This document shows, piece by piece, positions 43,001 to 51,667 of a DNA stretch of 64,000 nt. How positions within the stretch are numbered: position 1 is the stretch's first letter; every line of letters starts with the position of its first letter. A program made the position numbers and the translations under genes. This DNA is from Pseudomonas sp. B33.4 (GTDB taxonomy: Bacteria; Pseudomonadota; Gammaproteobacteria; Pseudomonadales; Pseudomonadaceae). The notes below the pieces were generated by a model. That model saw nothing but the letters and a program-made list of their open reading frames with translations. It had not been told where the DNA came from and did not search any database. Where the stretch lies: assembly GCF_034555375.1 (NCBI RefSeq), contig NZ_CP140706.1:3711001-3775000 (forward strand), read 5' to 3'.

Positions 43001-43867
43001 CAGGCGGGTATTACCGGCGCCACCTTCGGTGAAAACGCCGAATGCGTTCATGCCGATCCCTTGCACGTTCGCGGCATTGACCACAGTGGTATTGCCATTG
43101 ACCGCGCGCGTATGCACGCCGGCGTGGTTGCCAATGCCCGCCGTGGGCAACGTTTCATCACCGATCGGTGGGCCCGCCGACAGTGCATCGTCGTTGTTGA
43201 CCAGAATGCTGACGCCGCTGCCGACATTGACGTTGTTGTCGCCGCTGCCGCTGGCTTTGCTCCAGATACCGTTGCCGCCGAGCAAGGTGATCTGGCCGCT
43301 GCCCTGATGGTTCAGAATGATCGTGCCGCCGCCGCTGGCATTGATGTCGATGCCGTCGTGCTCATTGCCGACCACGGTGTTGAGGATGTTCAGCGTGGTG
43401 CCGGCGCTGACCGTGAACGTCGACAGGCCTGCGCCGGCATTACTGAGCGCCAGCGCATCCAGCCCGCTGCCGCCGAGGTTGACGGTATTGGTGCCGCCAT
43501 CGACGCTCAGGTTCGCGTTGCCGGTGGTGCCAATGACATTGGCGAACACCGCGTTGGCAGCCGTCGGGGGCGTGCTGTTGACCGTCGTACCGCTGAGCGT
43601 CAGCGTTGTGTTGGCGTTGTTGCCTCGACTGTTCAGCGAGGATCCGGCCGTGGTGGTGATGGTGGTACCTGTCTGAGTGCTGATCGACGCATCGACTCCG
43701 GCCGTTGGCAAGCAGGTTTGCGAGACGTTATAGGCGCCTTCGGCCAAAGGCCCGCACGCCGCTTGCGCGTCGCTCAGCGTCAACGCATTGGCCATCGCGA
43801 CCAGCAAGGCGTTGCGAATGAAGTGCGGGGCGAACCCGCCGGGAACATGGTCGCTGGCAGCGTGCAT
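40043..43867 (-). CDS. large autotransporter (type Va) with beta-helical passenger
   Basis: 1,274-aa protein. Signal peptide about 1-36 ending LTLSDAQA. Passenger about 37-945 is Gly/Asn/Thr/Ala-rich with recurrent NSG.I...G units (for example VVNSGAIQTLG, LNNSGTINTNG), the pattern of a right-handed beta-helix. A Pro-rich linker (PPDGPPGPDPDPVPSPVPN) precedes the beta-barrel translocator (about 990-1274), which ends in YDAMLGFKINF with the terminal aromatic Phe of outer-membrane proteins. Start has a strong AAGGAGG. Probably a surface adhesin; no protease motif seen. It is divergent from the cobalamin riboswitch operon. Confidence 0.93.
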   Translation of the reverse strand: MHAASDHVPGGFAPHFIRNALLVAMANALTLSDAQAACGPLAEGAYNVSQTCLPTAGVDASISTQTGTTITTTAGSSLNSRGNNANTTLTLSGTTVNSTPPTAANAVFANVIGTTGNANLSVDGGTNTVNLGGSGLDALALSNAGAGLSTFTVSAGTTLNILNTVVGNEHDGIDINASGGGTIILNHQGSGQITLLGGNGIWSKASGSGDNNVNVGSGVSILVNNDDALSAGPPIGDETLPTAGIGNHAGVHTRAVNGNTTVVNAANVQGIGMNAFGVFTEGGAGNTRLNNSGTINTNGLNGFGIRAFSTVGSIAIVNEGAITTTGGAAHGIYANDNVGATGSISIDNNAALNVGSTANAAGSRAIYVIKRGTGDVTITGSGNINVLGGLNTTRAYAIIVSAENNNVLIDYAGDLFASGFGAGGIRVDSTGGNVQINYRGNRIETLHSNANGIYASTQSPTGTVNVNAGGTIITHSDAGSGDGSGIGSFGIQALTLGGDVGVAFTGSLIDVNGQGAAILAGNAFNSGSGLGTLSVSNSGELIARGNDQRGIRTLSVTGAQTVVNSGAIQTLGASNSQGILAEASGAASVSVNNSAVITTQGTGSSAIEALTAGGSANVSNTATLQGGRADSSGVALGGASQTLNNSGAISALSDVAVRADATTPGTTFSLGNTGQMTGAVNAVSAASTVVNSGTWTLRNFTASNASGSRDTWGVAVSDLGTSGTNSIDNSGVIRLAAQPATGITTFNASGAYLPLGQAANAPTSGGAVQGQLLGVNRFINSGTLDLAAGSNSVGNVLLISGATTAGTDGGGVFVSNGGRLLLNTTLNGGGANSLSDMLVVDSTSTASDRTTGVVVSNVGGQGELTQGNGIAVVELLNKTEGASDANAFQLARRVVAGPYEYRLQQGAEDGSGKDTWYLRSDAVPPDGPPGPDPDPVPSPVPNYRPEVSLYGAVPALALVYGRTMVDTLHERVGEERLNRGDPLPKEDESTLAPSMGWGRVIYRSGKQDGDRKNALGNTPEYNYDLTAFQVGTDLYRKDRPDGSHEQAGLSLSAGTIDAGVSHYTRRAAGEDTLRAYGVGAYWTHFGASGWYLDGVLQVNRFDIEAKPNDLAKLKTRGWGYTASLENGYPFEVDKDWYIEPQLQAIYSYVDLDSSDDVGANIRFKDVDSLIGRAGVRIAKDWDTEGVDKSARRTNAWIRPSVWHEFKGQPKTEFSSESGYIPFESDLQGTWGEVNVGVDYQANQRTTFTASAGYRQGFDGDSHGYDAMLGFKINF

Positions 43868-44040
43868 GAAAACCTCCTTGTTCGACTGCTCCTCGAGCAA
43901 CTCGCGCCTGTCGACACCACGGATATCGCGTTGTGGTTACCGTCATAGACCTTAGTAGTTATTTCGAAAGTTGGTAATTCGCGGATCGAGAGTCGGTACC
44001 GGCAAGTTGACGAACGGTCTGTCGAATGTTCAGATGCCGC

Positions 44041-44226
44041 CCAGTTTCAGGTGTCCCATGCCGCCGCGCATGGGGTGAAACGGGAAACCGGTACGTTCTT
44101 TTCGAACAAGTCCGGTGCTGCCCCCGCAACGGTATGCGCGTGATGCTTTCGATAGACCACTGTGGCCGCACGGCCATGGGAAGGTGAAAGCCTCTATACG
44201 CGCGAGCCCGGAGACCGGCCTGAAAT
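44041..44226 (+). ncRNA. cobalamin (adenosylcobalamin) riboswitch
   Basis: Class-I cobalamin riboswitch elements occur in order: AGTTTCAGGTG ... GGGGTGAAACGGGAA, TCCGGTGCTGCCCCCGCAAC, CCATGGGAAGGTG, and the B12 box GAGCCCGGAGACCGGCC near 44203-44219. It lies 103 bp upstream of the BtuB-like receptor start and should shut off the receptor operon when cobalamin is plentiful. Confidence 0.95.
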
Positions 44227-44329
44227 TTCGTTTGGCAAAATCCTGCGGTGGGCGGGCATGGGCCGGTATTGGCTGTGCGCGATGCCTTCTCCTGCATGCT
44301 CTTCTGCGAAGATCCTTTTCGAGAAGACA

Positions 44330-46267
44330 ATGATTCGACCTTTCAACACTTCTGCTCCAACCCTGTTCCTTGGCTGCCTGTTCAGCCCGTTGCTGCTGGC
44401 CGATGACGCGCCACTGGAGCTCAATCAACAAATCGTTTCTGCGCCGTCGGTGGAGTCCACCACCGTCGCTGATATGGCGAAGTTCGGCAGCAAAGTCGAG
44501 ATTGTGACCCGCGAGCAGATCGAGCGCGCCGGCCCCAGCGCCGATGTCAGTCGCGTCATGCAGATGTTCATTCCCGGCCTGTACGTAGCACCGAAAAACG
44601 GCCCGTTCGACTACGGCACCTATTCGCTGCTGGGCGGGCGCAACGACGACACGCTGATCCTGCTCGACGGCGTACGCCTGAACAATCGCCTGTACGGCGG
44701 CCTCTATCTGGACACTCTGCCGGCCAACGCCGTCGAGCGCATCGAAGTGCTCAAGGGTGGCCAGAGTCTGTTGTTCGGCACTCAGGCCGTTTCCGGCGTG
44801 ATCAACATCGTCACCCGCAGCCCGCAATCGCGCAAAGCCTCCGGTGAGGTCAACCTGGGCGTCGACAGCTTCGGCGGCACCACTGCAGATGCGCGGGTCG
44901 AGAATATCTTCACTAACGGCTTCGGCGATCTGGGTTTGCTGGCGTACGTCAGCCACAACGTTTCCGACGGCTATCAGCCGTATCGCAACCGCGACATGAA
45001 AAACGATTCAGGGAAGAACCGCGCCTACGAAGTCACCACCTTCGGTGGCAAGGCGATCCAGTCGTTCGGCGACGATGCCCGGCTTGAACTGTTCTACCAA
45101 TACGCCGACGCCAACCTCGATTTCGCCCGCCCGGTCGACAACCACAAAACCACCAACGATCGCGTGCAGCAGATCGCCACGGCGACTTTCGAGCAGACCG
45201 TCAACGAGCGTCTGAGCTACTTCGTCAAAGGCCATATCAACGACTGGGACACGCGCTACACCCGCGTCAACAACGTCGTCGGCGGCGGCACCAAAGTCAT
45301 CAACCACGATGACTATTGGGGCTTCACCGACTGGGGCGTGCAGGCCGAAGGCAAGGCTGAATTGCCCGGCGGTCATGTGCTGGTATTCGGCAGCGACAAC
45401 CAGTGGTTCAAGGGCCAGGACGATGTGCTGATCATCGACAACGACAAGGCAGAAGCCCACGCGTTCTACACGCAGTTGCGCCCGCAGATCGACGCCCTGC
45501 CCGACTGGCACCCGAGCATCGGCGTGCGTCACGAAGCCATGAGCGGTGGCGACAGTGCCACGGTCGGCATGCTCACTTCGCTGTATGACCTCAACGACAA
45601 CTGGTCGGTGCGCGGTCAGTACGGCAGCGCCTACAAACTGCCGAACGCCGAGCAGCTGTTCGTCAACGAGCCGGGCGACGAGATCGGCAACCGCAACCTG
45701 AAACCGGAAAAGAGCCGCAACGCTGAATTGGGTGTCGACTACAAAGGCTTTTTGCTCAACCGCGAATTCAGCGCCAGCGTGACCCTGTTCAAACGCAAGA
45801 TCGACGACCTGATCACCCTCGATGACATTCAGTGGGTCAACGGCGAAGGCACGATCCAGATGCGCGGTTTCGAGGCCGACGCCAAGCTGGCGCTCAACGA
45901 GCGGTGGAGCCTGCAAGCGGACATGACGCGCAACCTCACCGAGTCGCGCACCGGCGTGACTATCAACGATATTCCGAGCTTTTTCGCCCGTTCGCGGGTC
46001 GGCTATGAATCGGAAAACCGTCTGTGGGGTGCCGGCGGTGCGATCCGCTACATTCGCGACATCACAAGCTCGAAGCAGGTCGAATACGGCAACTATTGCG
46101 TGGTCGACGCCGACGCTTATCGCTATCTCGACAACGCCCACCAGCACCGCGTAAGTCTGCTGGTGGAAAACCTCTTCGACCGTGATTACGTCACCAGCCG
46201 CTCAAGCAACGTCGACAACCTTGGTCGGCCGTTCACTTCCGAAGTGCGCTACACGTACCGCTTCTGA
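44330..46267 (+). CDS. btuB: TonB-dependent outer-membrane receptor, BtuB-like
   Basis: 645-aa outer-membrane transporter. Signal peptide about 1-25 (TLFLGCLFSPLLLA), plug domain about 50-165 (VEIVTREQIERAGP, LLGGRNDDTLILLDGVRLNN, ANAVERIEVLKGGQSLLFG, GVINIVTR), then a 22-strand barrel ending FTSEVRYTYRF. The cobalamin riboswitch directly upstream and the BtuF-like gene downstream indicate vitamin B12 or corrinoid uptake. ATG at 44330 follows GAGAAG; an in-frame start at 44162 lies inside the riboswitch and is rejected. Confidence 0.93.
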   Translation: MIRPFNTSAPTLFLGCLFSPLLLADDAPLELNQQIVSAPSVESTTVADMAKFGSKVEIVTREQIERAGPSADVSRVMQMFIPGLYVAPKNGPFDYGTYSLLGGRNDDTLILLDGVRLNNRLYGGLYLDTLPANAVERIEVLKGGQSLLFGTQAVSGVINIVTRSPQSRKASGEVNLGVDSFGGTTADARVENIFTNGFGDLGLLAYVSHNVSDGYQPYRNRDMKNDSGKNRAYEVTTFGGKAIQSFGDDARLELFYQYADANLDFARPVDNHKTTNDRVQQIATATFEQTVNERLSYFVKGHINDWDTRYTRVNNVVGGGTKVINHDDYWGFTDWGVQAEGKAELPGGHVLVFGSDNQWFKGQDDVLIIDNDKAEAHAFYTQLRPQIDALPDWHPSIGVRHEAMSGGDSATVGMLTSLYDLNDNWSVRGQYGSAYKLPNAEQLFVNEPGDEIGNRNLKPEKSRNAELGVDYKGFLLNREFSASVTLFKRKIDDLITLDDIQWVNGEGTIQMRGFEADAKLALNERWSLQADMTRNLTESRTGVTINDIPSFFARSRVGYESENRLWGAGGAIRYIRDITSSKQVEYGNYCVVDADAYRYLDNAHQHRVSLLVENLFDRDYVTSRSSNVDNLGRPFTSEVRYTYRF

Positions 46268-46626
46268 TGAGTGAGATCACAACCATCGACGGCGTCGACA
46301 GCCACCCGGACTGGTCAAATGTGCCCGAGCACGCGCGTCATGTGTTCCTCTGCACCGGCCCGCGCTGCACCCAGCGTGGCGCCTTGCAGTTATGGAAAAC
46401 CTTGCGCCGGCATTTACTGACGCACGATCGCATCGAGACACCGGGCGGCGTCTTGCTGACGCGCACGCACTGCCAGTTTCCGTGCAATCAGGGGCCGATT
46501 GTGACGGTGTATCCGGAGCGCTGCTGGTATGGCGTGCACAGCCATGAAGATGCGCAGCGACTGGTCGAGGGGCATCTGCTGGGCGGCGAGGTGGTCGCCG
46601 ATTTGCTGATCAAGGCGCGGGCATGA
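46267..46626 (+). CDS. thioredoxin-like [2Fe-2S] ferredoxin in cobalamin operon
   Basis: 119-aa protein with Cys29, Cys34, Cys69 and Cys73 (FLCTGPRC ... HCQFPCNQGP), the ligand spacing of thioredoxin-fold [2Fe-2S] ferredoxins, and a C-terminal GVHSHEDAQRLVEGHL typical of the same group. Start overlaps the btuB stop (TGATG) and its stop overlaps the next gene (ATGA). In a riboswitch-controlled B12 uptake operon a role in reducing or processing corrinoids is likely, but this is inference. Confidence 0.9.
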   Translation: MSEITTIDGVDSHPDWSNVPEHARHVFLCTGPRCTQRGALQLWKTLRRHLLTHDRIETPGGVLLTRTHCQFPCNQGPIVTVYPERCWYGVHSHEDAQRLVEGHLLGGEVVADLLIKARA

Positions 46627-47543
46627 GCCGGTTGTGCGTGCTGTTGAGTGCCCTGCTCTGCGCGGCGCCTGCGTTCGCCGACCATTTGCGCAATTGCGGC
46701 GAGGACTGGCGCGCCGCTGCGCCTTCGCGCATCGTCGCGCTCAATCAGCATGCGGCGGATCTCGTGCTGGCACTGGGTGCGGGGCCAGCGCTGGTCGGCG
46801 TGGCGTATCTGGATGACACCGATGCCGGTCAGCGGCCTTCCGAGTATTTCGGCGTGCCGGTGATCGCGCGGCAGTACCCGGCCAGCGAAGTGCTTTACGC
46901 TGCGAGGCCGGATCTGGTGATCGGCGGGTTTGCCACGGCATTCGGTGACGGTGTGACTTCACGCTCAGGGCTTGCCCGTAATGGCGTGGGTTCGTATCTG
47001 TTGGAGTCGGCCTGCAACGGGCATTCGCTGGATTACTTCGCGCATGTGCGTAGCGACTTGCTGACGCTGGGCAAGCTGCTGCACAAGCAGCCGCAAGCGC
47101 GGCAATTGAGGGAGGCAATGGACGCCGATCTCGCCAGCGCCCGAGCCTTGGCCGGTGCGGGTGAACCGCTGTCAGTATTCTATCTCGACAGCGAGGTCAA
47201 AGGCCTCGACAGCGAAGGCCGGCGTGGTTTTGTCACCCCACTGCTGGCCGCCGCCGGGGCACGCAATGTGTTCGCCGACATCAACCTCTATCGAGTCACC
47301 GTCAACACCGAAACCCTGCTGGCCAGCGACCCGGACGTGATTCTGCTGGCCGACGCTGAATGGTCCCCAGCGCGCCGCAAACGCTATCTGTTGACCCACG
47401 ACCCGGTGCTCTCACAACTGCGCGCGGTACGCGAGAACCGCATCATCGAGATCCCTTTCACCCACCTGCTGCCGACCTTCAACAGCGGCCGCGTCGCTTT
47501 GGAACTGGCCCGCCAGCTCAACGCCTTGAAGAAAAATAAATGA
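46623..47543 (+). CDS. BtuF-like periplasmic cobalamin-binding protein
   Basis: 306-aa class III solute-binding protein. Signal peptide 1-19 (LCVLLSALLCAAPAFA), then PSRIVALNQHAADLVLALGAGPALVGV and ARPDLVIGGFATAF in the N-lobe, a long bridging helix (about 140-170), and NVFADINLYRVTVNTETLLASDPDVILLAD in the C-lobe. It should bind cobalamin released from the BtuB-like receptor. Coupled to the ferredoxin gene by ATGA. No BtuCD transporter genes are in the window, so they must be elsewhere. Confidence 0.88.
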   Translation: MSRLCVLLSALLCAAPAFADHLRNCGEDWRAAAPSRIVALNQHAADLVLALGAGPALVGVAYLDDTDAGQRPSEYFGVPVIARQYPASEVLYAARPDLVIGGFATAFGDGVTSRSGLARNGVGSYLLESACNGHSLDYFAHVRSDLLTLGKLLHKQPQARQLREAMDADLASARALAGAGEPLSVFYLDSEVKGLDSEGRRGFVTPLLAAAGARNVFADINLYRVTVNTETLLASDPDVILLADAEWSPARRKRYLLTHDPVLSQLRAVRENRIIEIPFTHLLPTFNSGRVALELARQLNALKKNK

Positions 47544-47593
47544 ACCCACCGCCCCCCAAGCGACCTAACGAACAGACCATCAGGAGGTAGCCA

Positions 47594-47797
47594 ATGCAAA
47601 TCGAAACCGTGTGGATCGTACTGGCGGCAGTTCTTCTGCTAATCGAACTCTGGGCCATCAATCGGGTGCGCAAGAGCGAGGGGAAAGCGAGCAATAAAGG
47701 CGTGTGGATTGTGCTGATCGTGTTTGTGCCATTGTTCGGCTTGATTGCCTGGGCGCTGGCGGGGCCCAAGCATGTCAGCCAGCATTCGGCGTCGTAA
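47594..47797 (+). CDS. PLDc_N-type small membrane protein
   Basis: 67-aa two-helix membrane protein: WIVLAAVLLLIELWAINRV and GVWIVLIVFVPLFGLIAWALAGP. The second helix with the P-x-x-G-x-x-x-W pattern is the PLDc_N/cardiolipin-synthase N-terminal module occurring alone. AGGAGG seven bases upstream gives a strong start. It follows the BtuF-like gene by 50 bp but has its own start signals. Function unknown. Confidence 0.8.
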   Translation: MQIETVWIVLAAVLLLIELWAINRVRKSEGKASNKGVWIVLIVFVPLFGLIAWALAGPKHVSQHSAS

Positions 47798-47915
47798 CGT
47801 GACGAAGCCGTGATCTGCAATGCCTGCAACGCCCTCTTCATGCAGGCTGCACGAAGGCTTTTTGCCTGTGACGTCGCAAGCCCTTGATCCAGAGCGTTTG
47901 AGCATCCGCCATGGA

Positions 47916-47931
47916 CTGGCACGGCAAATGC
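47916..47931 (+). promoter_or_regulatory. possible sigma-54 promoter
   Basis: CTGGCACGGCAAATGC matches the -24 GG / -12 GC pattern with exactly ten bases between GG and GC; the -12 half is ATGC instead of TTGC. It lies about 73 bp upstream of the hemerythrin gene. Confidence 0.4.
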
Positions 47932-48003
47932 GGCTGATTCAGGGCATTCACAGCTCCGTGGAACAGCGGCCTGTGTTCACTCCGTGACAGCAGAGGAAAC
48001 GCC

Positions 48004-48480
48004 ATGAACGCCATCGACCTTCTCAAAGCCGATCATGCAAAAGTCAAAGACATCCTTAGCCAACTCAGTGATTCAACCGACCGCGCGCTGAAAAAACGTG
48101 TCGAGCTGTTGGGCAAACTGGAAATGGAAATCTCCATCCATACCCGCCTCGAAGAGGAAATTCTCTATCCGGCGTTCAAGGCCGCCGGCAGCAAGGAACA
48201 GGACGTCATGTACTTCGAAGCCAAGGAAGAACACCGCACCGTGGACTCACTGGTGCTGCCCGATCTGAAACTCACCGACCCGGGAACCCCAGAGTTTTCC
48301 GGTCGGGTGAAAGTGGTCAAGGAACTGCTGGAGCACCATATCGAAGAGGAAGAAACGGAAATGTTTCCCCAAGCGAAAAAGCTTCTGGGCAAGGAAAAAC
48401 TCGAAGAGTTGGGCGCGCAGATGGAAGCCATGAAGGCCAGCTGCAAGAAGGAAATGGCTGCCGGCAACATGGCTGCTTAG
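48004..48480 (+). CDS. hemerythrin-domain protein
   Basis: 158-aa helical protein with the hemerythrin-type di-iron ligands: LLKADHAKVKDI (His11), ISIHTRLEEEILYP (His/Glu), KEEHRTVD and LLEHHIEEEETEMFP. This is the stress-type cytoplasmic hemerythrin HHE family. It may bind oxygen, NO or iron. AGAGGAA precedes the ATG. It is monocistronic with a terminator after it and a candidate sigma-54 promoter before it. Confidence 0.9.
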   Translation: MNAIDLLKADHAKVKDILSQLSDSTDRALKKRVELLGKLEMEISIHTRLEEEILYPAFKAAGSKEQDVMYFEAKEEHRTVDSLVLPDLKLTDPGTPEFSGRVKVVKELLEHHIEEEETEMFPQAKKLLGKEKLEELGAQMEAMKASCKKEMAAGNMAA

Positions 48481-48497
48481 CCCGTTGCAGATTTACG

Positions 48498-48523
48498 AGC
48501 CCGGCTTTGGTCGGGCTTTTTTC
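48498..48523 (+). terminator. Rho-independent terminator after hemerythrin gene
   Basis: AGCCCG / CGGGCT with an 8-base loop followed by six T residues, 18 bp after the stop. Confidence 0.85.
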
Positions 48524-48620
48524 TGTTTGCCACTCGGCCCCCACAGCCCAGAGCGTTTTTTCAGAATTCCGGAGACGCTTGATTTAGACTTGCCGACTTT
48601 TTGCAGCAAGGGATTTGCAC

Positions 48621-49172
48621 GTGCAACGCATCGTCATTCTGGGCAACTCGGGCAGCGGAAAATCCACCCTCGCCCGCGAAATCGGCCGGCGTCTGAACCT
48701 GCCAGTGGTTCACCTCGACCCGCTGTTCTGGGAGGCGGGCTGGGTTGAGCCGGACAATGAAGCGTTCCGCGAACGGGTTCGCCAAGCCGTGGCGGGCGAT
48801 ACCTGGATCTGTGAAGGCAATTATTCGCGCCGAACCTTCGATCTGCGATTGCCCCGCGCCGACCTGGTTATCTGGCTGGATACGCCGCGGCTGACCTGCA
48901 TGAAACGGGTCATGCTGCGCAGCGCACTGAATCGCCCACGCGCTGATCTGCCGGTTGGCTGCACCGAGCGGCTGGACCGCGCGTTTTTGCAGTTCCTGAA
49001 ATACGTGTGGAATTTTGACCGGGTCAATCGCCCCGGTATCGAGGCGATGCGTGTTACCGTCGGGCCGCAGATTCCAGTCATTCACTTGCGCAGTAGGCAG
49101 CAGATTTCGGAATTTCTGGCTGAACTGCCCGATGTCGCCAAAACCTCAATGGACCCGACGCTGACGCGCTGA
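48621..49172 (+). CDS. P-loop kinase-like ATPase (topology-modulation/adenylate-kinase-like)
   Basis: 183-aa P-loop NTPase starting VQRIVILGNSGSGKSTLAREIGRRL (Walker A GNSGSGKS). HLDPLFWEAGWVEP and WICEGNYSRRTFDLRLPRADLVIWLDTP are the hallmark blocks of the FlaR/topology-modulation-like small kinases. GTG at 48621 with AGGGA eight bases upstream is preferred over a TTG two codons earlier. Substrate not known for this group. Followed after 18 bp by the MocR gene. Confidence 0.85.
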   Translation: MQRIVILGNSGSGKSTLAREIGRRLNLPVVHLDPLFWEAGWVEPDNEAFRERVRQAVAGDTWICEGNYSRRTFDLRLPRADLVIWLDTPRLTCMKRVMLRSALNRPRADLPVGCTERLDRAFLQFLKYVWNFDRVNRPGIEAMRVTVGPQIPVIHLRSRQQISEFLAELPDVAKTSMDPTLTR

Positions 49173-49190
49173 CATTCAAGGAGAGCAGCA

Positions 49191-50600
49191 TTGACGGGAC
49201 GCAAGGACGCTTCATTCGCCTATCAGGCGGTCTACCACTACCTCCTAGGCCTGATCGAGGCGGCCAGTGGCACGACTGAGCAGAAACTGCCATCCCTGCG
49301 ACAACTGGCCTTGCGCCTCGGCGTTTCGGTGTCGACGACCAAATACGCCTACGCACTGCTCGAGGACGAAGGCAGAATCCACGCCAAACCCAGGTTCGGC
49401 TATTTCACCCGTTCGATGCCGGCAGCGCCTGTGACAGCCAGCTCCGGCAATCTTCTAGACCACGTCTTCGCCAGCGCCCGTCAGCCCGGCATGCTGGCGT
49501 TGAGCAGCGATGCGCCGGCGATGTTGCTGTCGCTGCAGGGGCCGTTGTTGCTGATCGAGCGTGAGCTGACTCGCCAATACCCGCCCTCGAATGCACCGCT
49601 CTATCAGCCACTCGGCGAGCCGGAATTACGCGCCGCCCTGGCTGAACGCTACACCCGTTCCGCGCACAGCCACTGGCACGCCGAGCAGGTGTATATCGGC
49701 GCGGACCTGCGCAGCGTATTGGAGTTGTCGCTCAGTGCCTTGAATCTCGGTGGCACTGTGGCGCTGGTGGAGTCGCCCTGCTCGTGGGCGATTCTGCGCC
49801 AGTTGCAGGCGGCCAATATCCGCGTCATCGAAATGCCCCTCGGCGATGATGGCCGCTTCAACCTGCCCGCGCTGAACGAACTGCTCACGCGCGAACCGGT
49901 GCGCCTCGCGGTGCTGTCCTCCACGGTGAATATTCCCCAAGGCCAGTTGATGCCAGCACAGGATAAACAGCAGATCTGTCACTGGCTGGCCGAGCGCGAT
50001 GTCTGGCTGTTCGAAAACGATGCTTGGGGCGAGTTGTGTTTCTCCGATTCACCCGCGCGCTATCGCGATTTTGCCGACCCGGACAAGCTGCTGGTGTTCT
50101 CGACGTTCGACAAGATCATTGGCGGCGAAGCCCCGTATGGTTATGTGCTGTGCCGCCAGCATGCAACGCAATTTCATCGATTGTTTATGCAGCGTGGGTT
50201 TCGCCTCTCGCCCATTCGGCAGAAAGCGATTGCCAGACTCTACAGCTCCAGGCGCATCGACCAGCACCTGACCACCCTGCGAGCACTGTTGCGCAAGCGC
50301 ATGCAACAGCTACAGACCTTGCTGGAAGAACACGGTAACGGTCAGTGGCAGGTAGTCGCCCCACAGGGCGGTGCGAGCTTCTGGCTCAAGGCTGTGCGTC
50401 CAATCGACATGCAACGGGTGTTCGAGCGTTTGCTGACCGAGCGAATCGTCATCGCCCCCGGCGAGATCTTCAGCCAGCAAGGCGCCTGGAAGCAGTACCT
50501 GCGCCTGAGCTACAGCCTCGATTGGGACAAGAACATCGCCCACGCGGTGCAACGACTGGCGCAGGCGATCACCGAAGAAAACCGCGTTTACAGTCCATAG
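49191..50600 (+). CDS. MocR-type (GntR + aminotransferase) transcriptional regulator
   Basis: 469-aa regulator. An N-terminal GntR winged helix (about 8-75; [30 protein letters not shown]) is fused to a class-I aminotransferase fold (about 100-460), with the PLP region [18 protein letters not shown] carrying the Schiff-base Lys position (FDKIIGG). Such regulators sense PLP adducts or amino compounds. TTG start at 49191 is supported by AAGGAG seven bases upstream. Its end overlaps the convergent panB-like gene by 13 bp. Confidence 0.9.
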   Translation: MTGRKDASFAYQAVYHYLLGLIEAASGTTEQKLPSLRQLALRLGVSVSTTKYAYALLEDEGRIHAKPRFGYFTRSMPAAPVTASSGNLLDHVFASARQPGMLALSSDAPAMLLSLQGPLLLIERELTRQYPPSNAPLYQPLGEPELRAALAERYTRSAHSHWHAEQVYIGADLRSVLELSLSALNLGGTVALVESPCSWAILRQLQAANIRVIEMPLGDDGRFNLPALNELLTREPVRLAVLSSTVNIPQGQLMPAQDKQQICHWLAERDVWLFENDAWGELCFSDSPARYRDFADPDKLLVFSTFDKIIGGEAPYGYVLCRQHATQFHRLFMQRGFRLSPIRQKAIARLYSSRRIDQHLTTLRALLRKRMQQLQTLLEEHGNGQWQVVAPQGGASFWLKAVRPIDMQRVFERLLTERIVIAPGEIFSQQGAWKQYLRLSYSLDWDKNIAHAVQRLAQAITEENRVYSP

Positions 50601-51403
50601 CAATGCCGCGCCTCAGGAAACCGGCCATGGCGCACATCGTCGGCAAACTGCGTGCAGGCCTCACTGATCACTGCGCCGACATCGGCGTAGCGTTTGACGA
50701 AACGCGGCAGATGCTCACCGCCCAGGCCGAGCACATCTTCGGTGACCAGCACCTGGCCGTCGCAAGCCGGTGAGGCGCCGATGCCGATGGTGGGCATTTT
50801 CGACTCCAGGGTAATCTGCCGCGCCACGCCCTCCGCCACGCCTTCGAGCAACAGGCTGAAGGCGCCTGCCTCGAGATTGGCCCGGGCATCCTCGGCAATC
50901 ACTGCGCCGGTCTCAGCGGTCAGGCCCTGGGCCTTGAAACCACCCATGACATTGACGAACTGCGGCATTAACCCGACATGGGCCATGACCGGAATCCCGC
51001 GCGCCACGAGAAACTCGACCGTCGGCGCCAAGGCCTTGTTGGCTTCCAGTTTGACCGCGTCGCAACCGGTACGCGCCAATACCTGAGCGCAATTACGAAA
51101 GGCTTGCTCGTGGGATTCCTGATAACTGCCAAAGGGCATGTCGGCCACCACACAGGCCAGACGCGTGCTATCGACCACAGCCCGCGTGTGGCCGATGATT
51201 TCTTCGAGCTGCATGCTCAGCGTCGAGGCGCGGCCATAACCGACCATGGCCGTGGAATCGCCGACCAGAATGAAGTCGACGATGGGGTCGATCAGCTTGG
51301 CGATACTGCTCGAATACGCCGTCAGCGAGACGATTTTCTGTTGACCTTTCATGGCGACCAGCTGCGGCACGGTCAAGCGTTTAGTGCGGGTATGCAAGCT
51401 CAT
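50588..51403 (-). CDS. panB: 3-methyl-2-oxobutanoate hydroxymethyltransferase, divergent PanB
   Basis: 271-aa TIM-barrel enzyme for the first step of pantothenate synthesis (ketopantoate from alpha-ketoisovalerate and methylene-THF). PanB catalytic and metal residues are kept: VGDS, VADMPF, AVKLEAN, LLLEGV and [12 protein letters not shown]. Several usually constant positions differ, for example DSTAMVGYG where DSLGMVLQG-like is usual. No panC is adjacent, so this may be a second, specialised PanB. GGGGAG precedes the ATG. Convergent with the MocR gene. Confidence 0.9.
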   Translation of the reverse strand: MSLHTRTKRLTVPQLVAMKGQQKIVSLTAYSSSIAKLIDPIVDFILVGDSTAMVGYGRASTLSMQLEEIIGHTRAVVDSTRLACVVADMPFGSYQESHEQAFRNCAQVLARTGCDAVKLEANKALAPTVEFLVARGIPVMAHVGLMPQFVNVMGGFKAQGLTAETGAVIAEDARANLEAGAFSLLLEGVAEGVARQITLESKMPTIGIGASPACDGQVLVTEDVLGLGGEHLPRFVKRYADVGAVISEACTQFADDVRHGRFPEARHCYGL

Positions 51404-51667
51404 GAGCGGCTCCCCGCGTCGATCGCTTGGATTGCAAGAACATCATCAAAATGATTGCGTAAGACTTCCATACAGTGCCCAACTCCAAAGGATTCGAGCG
51501 CTCGATTATTCGTTTAACGCAGCAACATTCAATGCACAGATTGGCCTGAAAAAGCGACCCAGGTGCTTCCTGCTTCGTTGAAATGCCCGCAGGATCCGGG
51601 ATGCTTTATTTCGCGGTTTGCCGCAGGATGCGAAGCTTATTAGCACACCCCAGGAGTAATGTTTGTC

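Noticed and set aside
42443..43948. 501-codon open frame opposite the autotransporter passenger
   Set aside because: Shadow of the repetitive passenger; no start signals or motif, while the sense strand has signal peptide and barrel.
45008..46147. 379-codon open frame opposite btuB
   Set aside because: Antisense shadow of a clear TonB-dependent receptor.
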